Shown: positions 34,390-45,399, counted from the stretch's first letter. The stretch is 64,000 nucleotides of DNA from Alnus glutinosa (GCF_958979055.1 NC_084899.1:3223001-3287000), one strand, 5' to 3'. Made by a program: numbers and translations. Notes: generated by a model not told the origin, from the letters alone.

Positions 34390-35200
34390 CATAAGACTGT
34401 CTTTGCATCTGCTTTCCATATATACTGCTATAGTATCATTTTCACTCTATCCATCTTACAGGGTTTGTGCTTGTTGGTGTGTAGTGTACTTGAAGAAAGG
34501 CAGGTGGACCCAAGACCAATATAAAAAACCCTTTTATTCAAGTGGCCCTCTTATTGGGCCCATTTGCAAAAATCATGGATTAAACTTTGCCATAAGGCTA
34601 TTTTAACTAAGAAATCCATTTATACACTTACCAACTTTTAGACACCTACACCTTAGGAATTTGTGAGCTTCCATAAACTAATTCTGCATCCTGTTTCTCT
34701 CTTGTATACTCGTTGTGTACTTAGGTCGCGCCTTTGTGTTTTTTAATGAATTTTACGATTACTTATAAAAATAAATAAAAACTAATTCTGCATCCTGTAG
34801 ACCGCTAGTCTGGCACAAAAAATACAGAACTATAACCATAAACAGAAAAAGCCCTGAAGTTTTTCTTTTTGTTTCCTCTTATCCCACATTCCTATAATCT
34901 TTTATGCTTTCTCCTCCTGGTGAATTCAATCCTAAGAACTTCGGAATCTTGTTGTTTCCATGATGTCTGACTATGGCCAAAAACAACTTGTCGTCATGAA
35001 ATAAAATCAAGGGTACTCAAGATATCATGAGATCAATTGCCTCACAAATTATGTAGAACGAACTCAATATGTTTTGAGTATCCTAAAATTATTTTAACTA
35101 AAAATAGTTGGCTGCTAAAGAAAAGGGTGTTAGCGCGAAAGACTATAAAGCAAATAATGCCATCTCTCCATTCCCTGAATTTCTTCATTTCACAATATGC
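34390..35200. repeat. Block R, second copy
   Basis: Matches 15150-15945 and, beyond the hAT insertion site, 16597-16735. Its first 135 bp are also repeated at 35605-35745. It holds a short LINE insertion (34695-34778) and empty sites for the hAT-like element and the MITE. Confidence 0.7.
34695..34778 (+). mobile_element. 84-bp LINE 3'-end insertion
   Basis: Contains tgtatactcgttgtgtac, tttttaatgaat and an A-rich tail. It is flanked by perfect 20-bp duplications of aaactaattctgcatcctgt (34675-34694 and 34779-34798). Very strongly 5'-truncated. Confidence 0.85.
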
Positions 35201-35425
35201 AATGATTGCATAAAAAACCCACCATTTAATCCAAAATATCACACACAAGCAGAAAGAACAAACAGAAGGATATAGTGCAAGTCTTAAACCAAACATATGG
35301 GGAAGTGTAATATATTACCTATGTTAATTATTGTCAATGTTGGCCATTACTCACTCAATAATAAAGATATATAATCCTTATCGCCCCCATAAACATCAAA
35401 ATTTGTGTACTAGAGTAGGATAAAG
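35200..35425 (-). pseudogene. Relic copy of the dehydrogenase gene 3' flank
   Basis: Matches 44125-44335, the DNA just downstream of the 3-hydroxyisobutyrate dehydrogenase-like stop codon, at roughly 75% identity. Shared stretches include atcacacacaag-like sequence and ttatcgcccccataaacat. Similarity fades at the stop codon and no coding sequence remains. It lies next to block R, as does the original after subtracting the intervening retroelements. Confidence 0.6.
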
Positions 35426-36142
35426 GAACAGTCTAATATCAAGAGCATATTAATACACTCAACATAGAAGAGCAAATATTGGAATGAATCTGCACCATTC
35501 ATGAATCTTATATCAACATTTGACCTATGGGAGAGGTGTGAGGGATACATACCAGCTATGCAGGCGGTGGAAGTGATAATACCTCTTCTCAGTACATGGT
35601 TCAAGAGTTATGCAAAAGACTGTCATTGCATCCATCCGATTCCCTATGTATTGCTATAGTACCACTTACACTCTATCCATCGCATATGGTTTGTGCTTGC
35701 CAGTGCATAGACCACTAAACAGAAAGGCGAGTGGGCCCAAGGCCAAGATAGATTTGTGCTCCCTTGCAAAGAACAAGGAATCAAGCTTTGCATAAGGCTC
35801 CTTCAACTTAGGAATCCATTTATAAACTTACTTTTAGTTATAAACACCTTTAGGAATTACAGACCACTAGTATTGTCCTTTTTGTGCCAGACTAGCTGTC
35901 TATAGGATGCAGAATTAGTTTATGGAAGTTCAACCTATCCTCGCTTAACATACTCTTGTTGTTAATGTGTTCTGGGGGTGTTTTCTGATTTTTGTTTAAA
36001 AAAGTATTATGTTATGACATAAAGTTGAAACTGATTTTTGTATTTTTAGAAGTGTTTTGTGTTTCAGTTGTTTGTTAATATTTCTGTTTTGAGAAGGGAA
36101 AACAAAAATTTCACCAAACGAAGCATGTTTCGCTCAGGAAAA
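35426..36142. repeat. Mosaic of duplicated scraps
   Basis: 35495-35610 resembles 30955-31060 of block C. 35605-35870 is a third partial block R. 35877-35932 is an inverted copy of 34668-34700 joined to 34799-34826, that is, without the LINE insertion. No gene is present. Confidence 0.55.
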
Positions 36143-36295
36143 GGGTGCCGTTTTTTTATAAGTAATTGTAATTTTATTAAAAAAACAGCGTAAGGCGTCC
36201 CTAGTACAAACAGAGTATACAAGAAGCAAAAGCCTCACCACTAACGCGACAAGAAACAACCCACAAGACAACCCAACCCTAAGCCCCTAAAACTC

Positions 36296-38197
36296 TCAAT
36301 CCTCAATCTTATCCCACCGCCCATGTTCCTCATACAAGGCAGAGAGGTAAGCCACAGTATTAACCTCTTTCCCCTTCCCGATCCCCATTGAAGAGCAAAA
36401 CAGAGACCACTCCATAGAATTGAGAAGACGAGCTCGACTAGGACTAGAACAACCCTGGCCTAAGAAACCACGATCTGCCTGTGAACGAGAGGACGAGCTC
36501 GACTTAAGAAACCCCCGCCTGAGAAGTCCACATCTTCGTGTTCTCCTTGACCCACCACCGACTTCGGCTTCCTCCCTTTACGCTTGTATTGAATCAGAGA
36601 CTTTGACCTGGGATCTTCCAAGGATGAGGAAGGGAGAACCATCCTTTCCGGCGAGCCAACCATAGACCCAACACCCGGCGAGCTGCTGGAACCACCCCTG
36701 GAAGAAGACAAAACCGGAGAAACCCCAAGAGCAAGCTCCTCTCTTGCCTTCCTCAAGCCCCCAGAGGTCTCTGGCAAAAGAGGGCACCCAAGCGAACCCG
36801 ACAACGTCATACCCACACCCTCTATGGTATCCAACGAAGCATCCTCCAAGCCACCAGAAGAAAGACGGACCAGAGGAATCCCAGAAGAAATCTCTGGCGT
36901 CAACTCCGGCTGAATTCTCGACGTACAGGAGGCTAAAAGTTTCGGGAAGAGACGGGCTAACCGAAAACCCGAACGTTTACGACCCAGCCCAGTCCCGACA
37001 AAACAGTCCAAAATATTCCTTACAGCCTGGCCCAGAGCCAAGTTAGACCCATTGCCCAGCTTGCTCTACGTGCAACATTTAGAAAATTCGAATTTTTTTT
37101 TTTTGATAAGTAATTGCAATTTATAAAAATAAGCGCAGAAAGGCGCAACCCTTATACATGGAAAGTATACAAGAGAACCCCTAAAAGGGACGAACAGAGA
37201 ATAATTTTAAAAAGTTTACATAAGTAAAAACATTCAAGCTATGATGGGACGCTATCCAAATATATAACGTATTAAGCAACCGCTTCCGTAGCTCCACCAT
37301 AGATGTCTTTACATCTTCAAAGAGCCGCGCATTAGAAAATTTGAATTTCAAATTCGAATGTGAGAGAAGCTTCTTACCCAGAGGACAAATAAGCCGGTCT
37401 TTGTCTAACAGGTCAAGCGGAGGTGATTCCAGAGAGAAGCAATCCACCGCCGTTCTCAAATCGTCCTCTACATGCCTCATCGACGGGAAAAGATCCAAAA
37501 CACACGGCTCCACCGACACAGCACTCAACCTAGAACGACTACCCCCCACGAAAGACACTTTGCCTGACCTCAACACCTCCACAAAGGAGGGACCCTTCCA
37601 ACAAGGAACCATTCCCAACTTCGCCTCTTCTTCCTTCCCCTCATCTTTGACCGACACATACGGGGACCCAGATCCGCCTCCCACGTTGGCAGAAAGGAAA
37701 ACAGCGGCCTTTCTCAGCTCGTCTGAGAATTTGAGCCAACCCCGCCCACCACGGCCTTCCAGGATCAAAATGAGTCCTTTCCAGCCGCCCAACCCGAATA
37801 CTACTGCCTCTAAGTAACGGCCAGCTTGGTTACTACCTCTCCGAGCAATCAAAATTTTCGACCCTTCCCTAAAAGATTTGATGAACTCTTGATCTTCCGG
37901 GAAACCCAAAAGAATCTCCATCGTCGATGCAAGCCACTCCGAGCATTGAGGACTGATGACGATTTTGCCGGAAAAGCTTTTTCTCTTCTCCCCCACCCTT
38001 AGCCTTGACACCCCATCCAGAACCGAGAAGACAAAAATCTTCGACTCCATGAGAAAACTTTTCTCCATCTCAAGACACCCCCAAATCACAGAACGGCCGA
38101 CCCAAAGAAAGTTAAATGATCGCCGGCGGAGAGGAACCCACACAACGAAGAGCAGAGAAGCGAAGAGAATGGGTCTCCTAGCTTGACGCGCTCTCAC
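36296..38197 (-). pseudogene. LINE ORF1-like protein, interrupted
   Basis: The N-terminal part (from MEKSFLMESKIFVF at about 38067, or the earlier Met at 38197) has ISPQCSEWLASTMEILLGFP, SFREGSKILIARRG and RGGRGWLKFSDELRKA. This resembles the N-terminal region of plant LINE ORF1-type proteins. The frame continues to about 37345, where a 239-bp LINE end is inserted. It resumes at about 37041 with a Ser/Gly-rich linker. After a frameshift near 36480 it ends NTVAYLSALYEEHGRWDKIE with a stop at 36296-36298. Such proteins are thought to bind nucleic acid. Not a host gene. Confidence 0.7.
37093..37331 (-). mobile_element. 5'-truncated LINE 3' end nested in the ORF1-only element
   Basis: Poly(T), then gataagtaattgcaatttat and gcgcaacccttatacat, ending in a short piece of ORF2 C-terminal coding sequence. 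Flanked by ttagaaaattcgaa (37079-37092) and ttagaaaatttgaa (37332-37345). Confidence 0.8.
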
Positions 38198-38216
38198 CCG
38201 CCGACGCTAGGTCTGG

Positions 38217-38220
<4 letters not shown>

Positions 38221-38263
<43 letters not shown>
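38221..38263. repeat. (GA)n microsatellite
   Basis: About 21 AG units in the leader of the ORF1-only element. Confidence 0.95.
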
Positions 38264-38270
<7 letters not shown>

Positions 38271-38442
38271 AGACAATTTGTTACAGCATGAAGAAGATGA
38301 AATAAGGGGAGATTTGGAGGGGGTGCCGTTGCAAAAGATTATAAGCAAATCATGATAAGCCAAAAAAAAAAAAAAAAAAGATTTACTTTGCGTGCTTGAC
38401 TGCGCTTTGCTTTTCTTTTTTTTAAAATGATATTTCATGATA

Positions 38443-38488
<46 letters not shown>

Positions 38489-38567
38489 AAAAGATTATAA
38501 GCAAATCATGCCATATCTCCATTTCCCAAACTTGTTCATTTCACAATATGCAACAATAGCACGAAAG

Positions 38568-38943
38568 TGTTAAGGATACAAGCCTACCCGAACCTTCCAC
38601 ACAAACACAAACCCTAGCCGCCACTACAGCTCACTCACAAACCTTAGAGCCGTCAGCCATGATTCAAGGGAGATTTCCTAAACTAGACAACCGAATATCC
38701 TTACCATATCCCATCTACAACGGCTAGCATCCCCTCATTAATTCCATACAAACCAACCGCTATATTGCCTATGAGGACATGATCCTCCTTTCCTTATTTT
38801 GTCTTTGTAAATATAGAATAGATCTTTTGTAATAGAACAAGCCATATACACGACACTATGTAACATCTATATATATCACATCAATACAAGACCTAGGCAA
38901 TAAGTGCTTAAGGCATTTTACCCTAATTTTCTTTAAGTTTACA
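38568..38943 (+). repeat. 5' LTR of copia element 2
   Basis: 376 bp, tgttaagg...tttaca. Possible TATA-type sequence tctatatatatc near 38868. Confidence 0.95.
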
Positions 38944-38955
38944 TGGTATCAGAGC
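38944..38955 (+). other. Primer-binding site
   Basis: tggtatcagagc, complementary to the 3' end of initiator tRNA-Met, directly after the LTR. Confidence 0.9.
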
Positions 38956-38978
38956 CTCTCAGTAGCCAACGCTCTTCC

Positions 38979-41900
38979 ATGGCCAACCCCAACCCTGCAA
39001 CTCCTAAATTCATGCCCAATGTTACACAACTGGGCAGCATCAAACTAGAGGGCCCTAATTACCTAGGATGGGTTGCTCAATTCCAACCTATTCTATGTGG
39101 TTATGACCTTCAAGGTTTACTTTATGGATCCGAGCCATGTCCCCCACAACTCATCGCCAATGCAACTAGCGATGCGCAGATACCTAATCTAGCCTATGTT
39201 TCATGGCTGCGCAGAGATCAACAACTACTCAATCTTATCATTTGTTCTCTTGCTCCCTCTTTGGTCCCGTCGATGTACGGTTTAAAAACATCACGGCTTG
39301 CCGGGAGCAATTTGGCAACTTGGTTTGCTGCCACATCTCGGTCCAGAATCTCCCATCTCAAGCGTCAGTTACAAGGCTTGCAGCAAGGGAATAAGACCTG
39401 CTCTGAATACCTCAACCAAGCCAAGACTTGGGCTGACGAACTTTCTGCAATCGGTGAGCCCGTTGATGATGATGATCTCATCTCATCTCATTCATCATCA
39501 ATGGCATCAATCCAACTTTCAACTCCTTCATCACTACTTTCACCCTTCATGATCGAGAAACATCATTTCATGATTTTCAATCTAAACTCCTCAGCCATGA
39601 AATCCTGCTCCAAAATCAACAACACACCACTGCACCTGAAGCTGGCTCCTTTGCTCTCCATGCTCACCGCACCAGACCTTCATACACCAACAATCCCAAC
39701 TTCAGAAAACCAAAATTTTTCCCAAAGCCCCCTGGACAGTACCGTCACACCTCGCCTCACAACCAGTTTCATAATCCTCCCTTTTCTCCACGACATAGTC
39801 CCAATTTCTCTCCACGATATCACCCATTATTGCCTCCTCCTCTCCCTATTACCGAGCCCTCCAATCATGAAACCTCTCCTCCTCCTCCTCCAAGATAGTA
39901 TTCTCCCTGCCAGATATGCGGCAAAACCAGTCACTGTGCCTTGGATTGCTTCCATCGCATGGACTTTGCATACCAAGGGCCCCATCCTACAATGCAACTC
40001 GCCGCCATGACAGCTCAAGCCAATGAGGAACTAACCTCTCAAGACTGGCTCATAGATTCTGGAGCAAACACACGTCACTGCTGAATCTTCCAATCTCACC
40101 AATCCTCAGCCCTTTGACGGGTCCTTCGCAGTTGGAGTAGGTAACGGAGCAGGTCTGCTTATTCAAAACATTGGTTCTTCTTTAGTTCATTCTCCTACAT
40201 CGTCTTTACATAATTTTCTACTCAAAAACATTTTGCACTGCCATTCAGCATCTGCCAATTTATTATCTATTAACAAATTCTGCAAAGATAATAAATGTTG
40301 GTTTGCTCTCACTAACGTTGATTTCACTGTGAAGGACAACTTGACAGGAACTGTGCTGCTCCACGGCCCCAATGAAAATGGGCTTTATCCCATCAAACTG
40401 AATCCTTCCTCCTTGAATAAACGTAGCGGGTTCACTGCCCTTCTTGGTGTCAAAACAAATGACATGGTTTGGCACCAACAGCTGGGTCACCTGTCTCACT
40501 CAGTTTTTCAGCATCTTCTACGTTCCCACAATCTTCCTCTCCTCGGTCCAGTCAGCCCTTCTTCCGTGTGTGAGTCCTGCTAGCTCGGAAAATCCAAACA
40601 GTTACCCTTTTCCACAGCAACTAGGGGGTCTACTACTCCGTTAGAAGTCATTCACTCAGATGTTTGGACCTCCCCAGTTCCATCTTTGAGTGGCTGCAAA
40701 TTTTATGTTATTTTTGTCGATGAATTTAGTCATTTTTCATGGTTGTACCCCTTATTTAATAAAAGTGATATTCTTTCTTGCTTTATCAAATTTAAGCTCT
40801 TAGTTGAAAATTTATTTGATATTAAAATTAAATATTTTCAAACTGATAATGGTGGAGAATATACATCCACTACTTTCAAACAATTTTTATCTAACAATGG
40901 CATTTTTCATCGCCTCACATGTCCTCAGACCTCTCAACAAAACGAGATTGTTGAGAGGAAACACCAACACATCATCGAAACTGTAATAACACTTCTTGCA
41001 CAATCTGGCCTCCCTACCAAATACTAGGTCGATTCATTCCTCACCTCTGTTTTTCTTATTAACCACTTACTTTTTCTTTTTTTTTGATAAGTAATAAGTT
41101 GGTCTTATTAAAAGCGTAAGGCGCCCCTAAATACACCGGCAGTATACAAGAGAACGCACCTAGCTAGAAAGTGAAAAACGAACAAGAAATTCATCAAAGG
41201 TAAACGACAACGGTGACACAAAAGCCACCGTCCAAAGATACAACGTATGAAAAAAAGAAGCTAAAATATCCTCCGAGAATCTCTTCAAATCCTCAAAACA
41301 CCTATCATTTCTTTTCTTCCAAACACACCAGAGAATGCATGTCGGCACCATCTTCCAAATAACAGCACTCCTCGACCTACCAGCCGTCCACCAACACGCA
41401 AACAAGTCAAGGACTCTCAGAGGCATAACCCAAGACAGACCAAAACGAGAAAAAATAGCACTCCACATAGCGTATGCAACATCGCAGTGAAGGAGAAGAT
41501 GATCCACTGATTCCCCGCTTCTCTTGCACATGCAACATCTATCCACCACAATGACATGCCTTTTCCTAAGGTTATCCACCGTTAGGATCTTGCCTAGAGC
41601 CGCAAACCACGCGAAAAAAGCCGCCCGCGACCTACTCATGTTCTCCAAAACCAATCCCCATTCTTCACCCTTTTCAAGAAAGAACCAGATTACACTCTAC
41701 TCCGCAGCTTTGGATGCCTATGTTACCCACTCCTTCGTCCATACGCCTCACACAAACTGGCTTTTCGAAGTAAACCATGCATATTCCTTGGCTACGGAGC
41801 CAATCAACGTGGTTACCGTTGCCTTGAACCCCAATCTCAAAAAGTCTATCTTTCCCACAATGTAGTGTTCAATGAAACTCAATTCCCCTCTAAAGGTCCC

Positions 41901-43733
41901 AAACTTCCCTCTGGTTCCTGTACTGTCACCACACCTTCAACACCTCCTATCCTCTTTCAACCTGCCCAAATCTGCACTTCCCAACCTCCTAACCTTCCCT
42001 CACCCTCACTTCCCACTCCCTCTTCTCCTCCGCCCCCAACCCTTGACTCCCCACCATCCTCCCCTCTTGCACCCACCTTACCACCCCCTTCTCTGCCTGC
42101 CTCCCCAGACCCACCCTTCGTCAGTCCCTCCGGCCCTACCTCCATCCTCACTAAACATCCTTTACTTACTTATAACTCTGTCATACTCTCACCTGAACCA
42201 TCCACCTATTGGCAGGCAGCCTCCAAACCCGAATGGGTTGCTGCCATGACTACTGAATTTCAAGCTCTTTTGCATAATAATACTCGGTCCTTATGTCATC
42301 GCCCTCTACATCACAATGTTGTTCGCAACAAATGGGTGTTTAAAATAAAACAAAAACCAGACGGCAATGTCGACTGCTACAAAGCTCGCCTCATTGCCAA
42401 GGGATTTGACCAACTCTGCGGTATTGACTACCATGACACCTTCAGCCCCGTTATTAAACCCGCTACCATTCGCTTACTCTTAGTTTTGGCCGTTAATTTC
42501 AGCTGGACTATCAAACAATGTCTCCAACGCATTCCTTCTTGGTTTCCTCAATGAAGACGTCTACATGGAACAACCGCAAGGTTGTGTGAACCCTGCCTTT
42601 CCCCACCATGTCTGCAAAATACACAAAGCTTTGTATGGCCTCAAGCAGGCTCCTCGGGCTTGGTACACCCGCCTCTCTCAAACTCTCTTAGAAATTGGCT
42701 TCTCTAGCTCTAAAGTGAACCCTTCTTTATTTTTATATCACTCTAATGCTTCTCATGTTTTCCTTCGAGTGTATGTGGATGATATTATTGTTATAGGTAA
42801 TCATATGGCCACCATCCAAACCATCATCACGAAGTTACAGGCTAACTTTGCCATCAAAGACCTCGGCTCCCTCTCCTACTTCCTTGGCATCCAAATCTCA
42901 CGGGATTCAACCAGACTCCACTTGCGGCAATCCAAGTACATTCAGGACCTCCTTACCCGCACCAGCATGGTTGATTCCAAGCCATACCGCACTCCATGCA
43001 CCACCGGATCCAAAATGTCCAAGTTTGATGGCGATGCTCTTCCCAATCCCTCTGATTACCGCCAGATTGTTGGAGCTCTACAATATGCTACTCTCACTCG
43101 TCCAGACATCACCTACTCCGTCAACCAACTCTATCAGCACATGCACAGCCCCACATCCACTCACTGGACAACAGCTAAGCGAGTTCTTCGTAACCTCAAA
43201 GGCACTATTGACTTTGGTCTTCACTACACTCCAGGATCACTCCACCTCTCAGGGTTCTGTGACTCTAACTGGGCCGGAAACCCCAACGACTGCCGCTCCA
43301 CCACTGGATTTGGCATCTTCCTCGGCTCCAATCTCATATCATGGTCTGCCAAAAAGCAGCACGTTGTCTCCCGCTCCAGCACCGAAGCCGAGTACCGTGC
43401 AATGGCCCTTACAACTTCAGAACTTTACTGGCTCCGTATGCTATTCCAAGAACTACAAGTATCTCTTCCATCTCCACCAACCATCTAGTGTGACAACTCC
43501 GGAGCATTGTCCATTGCCTCCAACCCCGTCTCACATGCCAGCACCAAGCACATTGAAGTTGACATCCACTTCATCCGAGAAAAAGTAACCAACCGAGACA
43601 TTCAACTACACTATATCTCAACTCTTGATCAAATCGCCGACATCTTCACCAAAGGCCTCCCTGCCGATCGGTTCTGTTTCTTGCATGACAAACTTCCGGT
43701 CGTCCCTCCCATCAGTTTGCGGGGGGGGGGGGG
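38979..43733 (+). pseudogene. Copia gag-pol polyprotein, disabled
   Basis: Gag starts at ATG 38979 (LGSIKLEGPNYLGWVAQFQP) and shifts frame near 39485. Then come a zinc knuckle (CQICGKTSHCALDC, about 39910), protease DSGAN (about 40055) followed by an inserted base near 40070, GAG-pre-integrase (WHQQLGHLSH), integrase (HSDVW, QTDNGGEY, VERKH), then the LINE insertion. After it come the integrase tail, reverse transcriptase (YVDDIIVIG near 42775) and RNase H ending in ADIFTKGLP. A further frame change lies near 42510. The in-frame stops at 40581, 41025 and 43486 replace residues normally Q, W and W, all explicable as transitions. Not functional. Confidence 0.93.
41071..41651 (-). mobile_element. 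LINE 3' portion nested in copia element 2
   Basis: Minus-strand frame 41654-41160 encodes the zinc-binding reverse-transcriptase domain (FAALGKILTVDNLRKRHV, CCMCKRSGESVDHLLLHC) and the ORF2 C terminus. The family 3' end and poly(A) follow (poly(T) at 41071-41085 on the plus strand). It interrupts the copia integrase between LINHL and the PIL... continuation. The coding part is still open, so this is one of the youngest LINE copies here. Confidence 0.88.
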
Positions 43734-44109
43734 TGTTAAGGATACAAGCCTACCCGAACCTTCCACACAAACACAAACCCTAGCCGCCGCTACAGCTCAC
43801 TCACAAACCCTAGAGCCGTCAGCCATGATTCAAGGGAGATTTCCTAAACTAGACAACCAAATATCCTTACCATATCCCACCTACAACGGCTAGCATCCCC
43901 TCATAAATTCCATACAAGCCAATGGTTATATTGCCTATGAGGACATGATCCTCCTTTCCTTATTTTGTCTTTGTAAATATAGAATAGATCTTTTGTAATA
44001 GAACATGCCATATACACGGCAGTATGTAACATCTATACATATCTCATCAATACAAGACCTAGGCATTAAGTGCGTAAGGCATTTTACCCTAATTTTCTTT
44101 AAGTTTACA
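43734..44109 (+). repeat. 3' LTR of copia element 2
   Basis: 376 bp, matches the 5' LTR. It points toward the 3' end of the dehydrogenase gene on the opposite strand. Confidence 0.95.
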
Positions 44110-44322
44110 GAAAGCACCAGCACAAAAATCCAAAATGTCACACACAAGAGCAGAAATAACAAACACAAGGAGAAAGTGCAACTCTCAAACCAGACATAAG
44201 GGAAATGTAATTTATCACATATGTTAACTATTGCAAATATTGGCTGATACACTAAATCATAAAAAACCACTATACAATCTTTATCGCCCCCATAAACATT
44301 AAAAAAAAAAATGTGTACCAGT

Positions 44323-45342
44323 CTAAGACGAAGGAGCCGCCGCCGGAGCAGATTCAAGCGAAACATTATTAAGCCGCTCCAGAGCCAAAATAAGCGCTTG
44401 GGTCCCCAAGCTGCCCTCCCCATGAGCCTTGAGCGACAGATAGAGCTGCTGAGCCAGAGCCAGCCCGGGCAAAGCCAGACCCATTCTCTGACACTCCTTC
44501 AAACATATCCCCAAGTCCTTCACAAAATGGTTCACATAGAACCCAGGCTCCAAATCTCTCTTCAAGATCCTACTCCCGTACAAGTCTAGCGACTTGGACC
44601 CCGCCGCACCCGTCGAGATGGCGTCCAGGAACAGACCCACCTCCAGCCCAGCCTTGTGCGCGTACACCATCCCCTCCACTAACCCCACCATCGTCGAAGC
44701 GATCACCACCTGGTTCGCTAGCTTGGCGAATTGCCCCTTTCCGGGGGCACCCATGTAATTAACCTTACCCAGAAGGGCAAACAGCGGGTTCAGACGCTTG
44801 ACTACTGTCTCGTCCCCGCCGGCGAAGATCGCGAGGGTTCCGTTCTTGGCGCCGCGGTCTCCACCGGAGACCGGGGCGTCGATCGCGGCGCAGTCCTTGG
44901 AGGCAGCCGCGGCGGCGATCTCGTCGGCGAGAGAGGGCTCCGAGGTGGTCATGTCAACGAGGACGCCGCCGTGGCGGAGGCCAGAGAGCGCGCCGGATGT
45001 GGGGTCGAGGAGAACGGAGCGGACGTCTGAGGGGTAGCCGACGATGGAGAATACGACGTCGGATCGGGAGGCGACAGCGAGGGGGTTTTGGGCCAAGTGG
45101 GCCCCCATGTCGACGAGGGGCTGGGCCTTGGAGAGAGTGCGGTTGAAGACGGTGAGGGTGTAGCCGGCGTTGATGAGGTGGGAGGCCATGGAGCGGCCCA
45201 TGACGCCGGTGCCTATCCATCCCACGCGGGTGGTGGATGGGCTGATGGGCTCGGTGGCCATGGATCGGCAGAGGAGGGTGAGGAAGGGAGGGGAGCGAGT
45301 GGGAGCGTGGGAGAGGGAGCGGAGTAGATGAGGAAGTGGCAT
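44323..45342 (-). CDS. 3-hydroxyisobutyrate dehydrogenase-like protein (beta-hydroxyacid dehydrogenase family)
   Basis: 339 aa in a single exon. The N terminus (about 1-27, Arg/Ser/Pro-rich, no acidic residues) looks like an organelle-targeting peptide. GxGxxG of the Rossmann fold is IGTGVMG (43-49). FNRT at 66-69 lies where the family reads the cofactor and resembles NADPH-preferring glyoxylate reductases. DAPVSGGDRGAKNG (155-168) is the substrate signature. The catalytic Lys is K207 in FAKLANQ. The family oxidises 3-hydroxyisobutyrate (valine breakdown) or reduces glyoxylate and succinic semialdehyde. It closely matches my memory of the plant HIBADH-like 1 group, but substrate is not settled by sequence. 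The alternative start at Met28 (45261) would drop the targeting peptide. Confidence 0.92.
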   Translation of the reverse strand: MPLPHLLRSLSHAPTRSPPFLTLLCRSMATEPISPSTTRVGWIGTGVMGRSMASHLINAGYTLTVFNRTLSKAQPLVDMGAHLAQNPLAVASRSDVVFSIVGYPSDVRSVLLDPTSGALSGLRHGGVLVDMTTSEPSLADEIAAAAASKDCAAIDAPVSGGDRGAKNGTLAIFAGGDETVVKRLNPLFALLGKVNYMGAPGKGQFAKLANQVVIASTMVGLVEGMVYAHKAGLEVGLFLDAISTGAAGSKSLDLYGSRILKRDLEPGFYVNHFVKDLGICLKECQRMGLALPGLALAQQLYLSLKAHGEGSLGTQALILALERLNNVSLESAPAAAPSS

Positions 45343-45353
45343 TTGTACTTTTA

Positions 45354-45366
45354 CTTTTATATTGAA
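45354..45366 (-). promoter_or_regulatory. TATA-like sequence close to the dehydrogenase start
   Basis: On the minus strand this reads caatataaaag, only about 15-20 bp before the first ATG (45342). If it is the working TATA box, transcription would start at or after that ATG and favour Met28. A more distal start site is equally possible. Confidence 0.25.
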
Positions 45367-45399
45367 TTATCAATTTATCAGTATTATCCGTCATACGTT

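Larger units (their letters stand above)
36153..38320 (-). mobile_element. ORF1-only non-autonomous LINE derivative
   Basis: Flanked by gggtgccgtt at 36143-36152 and 38321-38330. Read on the minus strand it has a CT-rich 5' leader (38320-38200), an ORF1-like coding region (38197-36296, interrupted by a younger LINE scrap) and a 3' end (gtatactctgtttgtac, ttaataaaattacaattac) with an oligo(A) tail. There is no room for, and no trace of, ORF2 (endonuclease or reverse transcriptase). Target duplications at both ends suggest it moved as a unit, presumably with enzymes from a full-length LINE. Confidence 0.75.
38568..44109 (+). mobile_element. Complete Ty1/copia retrotransposon with nested LINE
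   Basis: LTRs at 38568-38943 and 43734-44109 are both 376 bp, begin tgttaagg and end tttaca. By eye they differ at about 16 positions (about 96% identity). The target duplication gaaag is at 38563-38567 and 44110-44114. The primer site tggtatcagagc follows the 5' LTR. A G-rich polypurine tract (43719-43733) precedes the 3' LTR. A LINE is nested at about 41071-41651. The element lies 213 bp beyond the dehydrogenase stop codon and separates that 3' flank from block R-like DNA at 38341-38567. Confidence 0.95.

Noticed and set aside
36460..37041. Host gene of 193 codons
   Set aside because: It is the linker part of the LINE ORF1 protein, followed by the ORF1 C terminus in a shifted frame.
41160..41654. 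Host zinc-finger gene inside the copia element
   Set aside because: The cysteine-rich domain is the LINE ORF2 zinc-binding domain, followed by the family 3' end and poly(A).
44731..45327. Several plus-strand frames opposite the dehydrogenase
   Set aside because: Shadow frames of a GC-rich exon.
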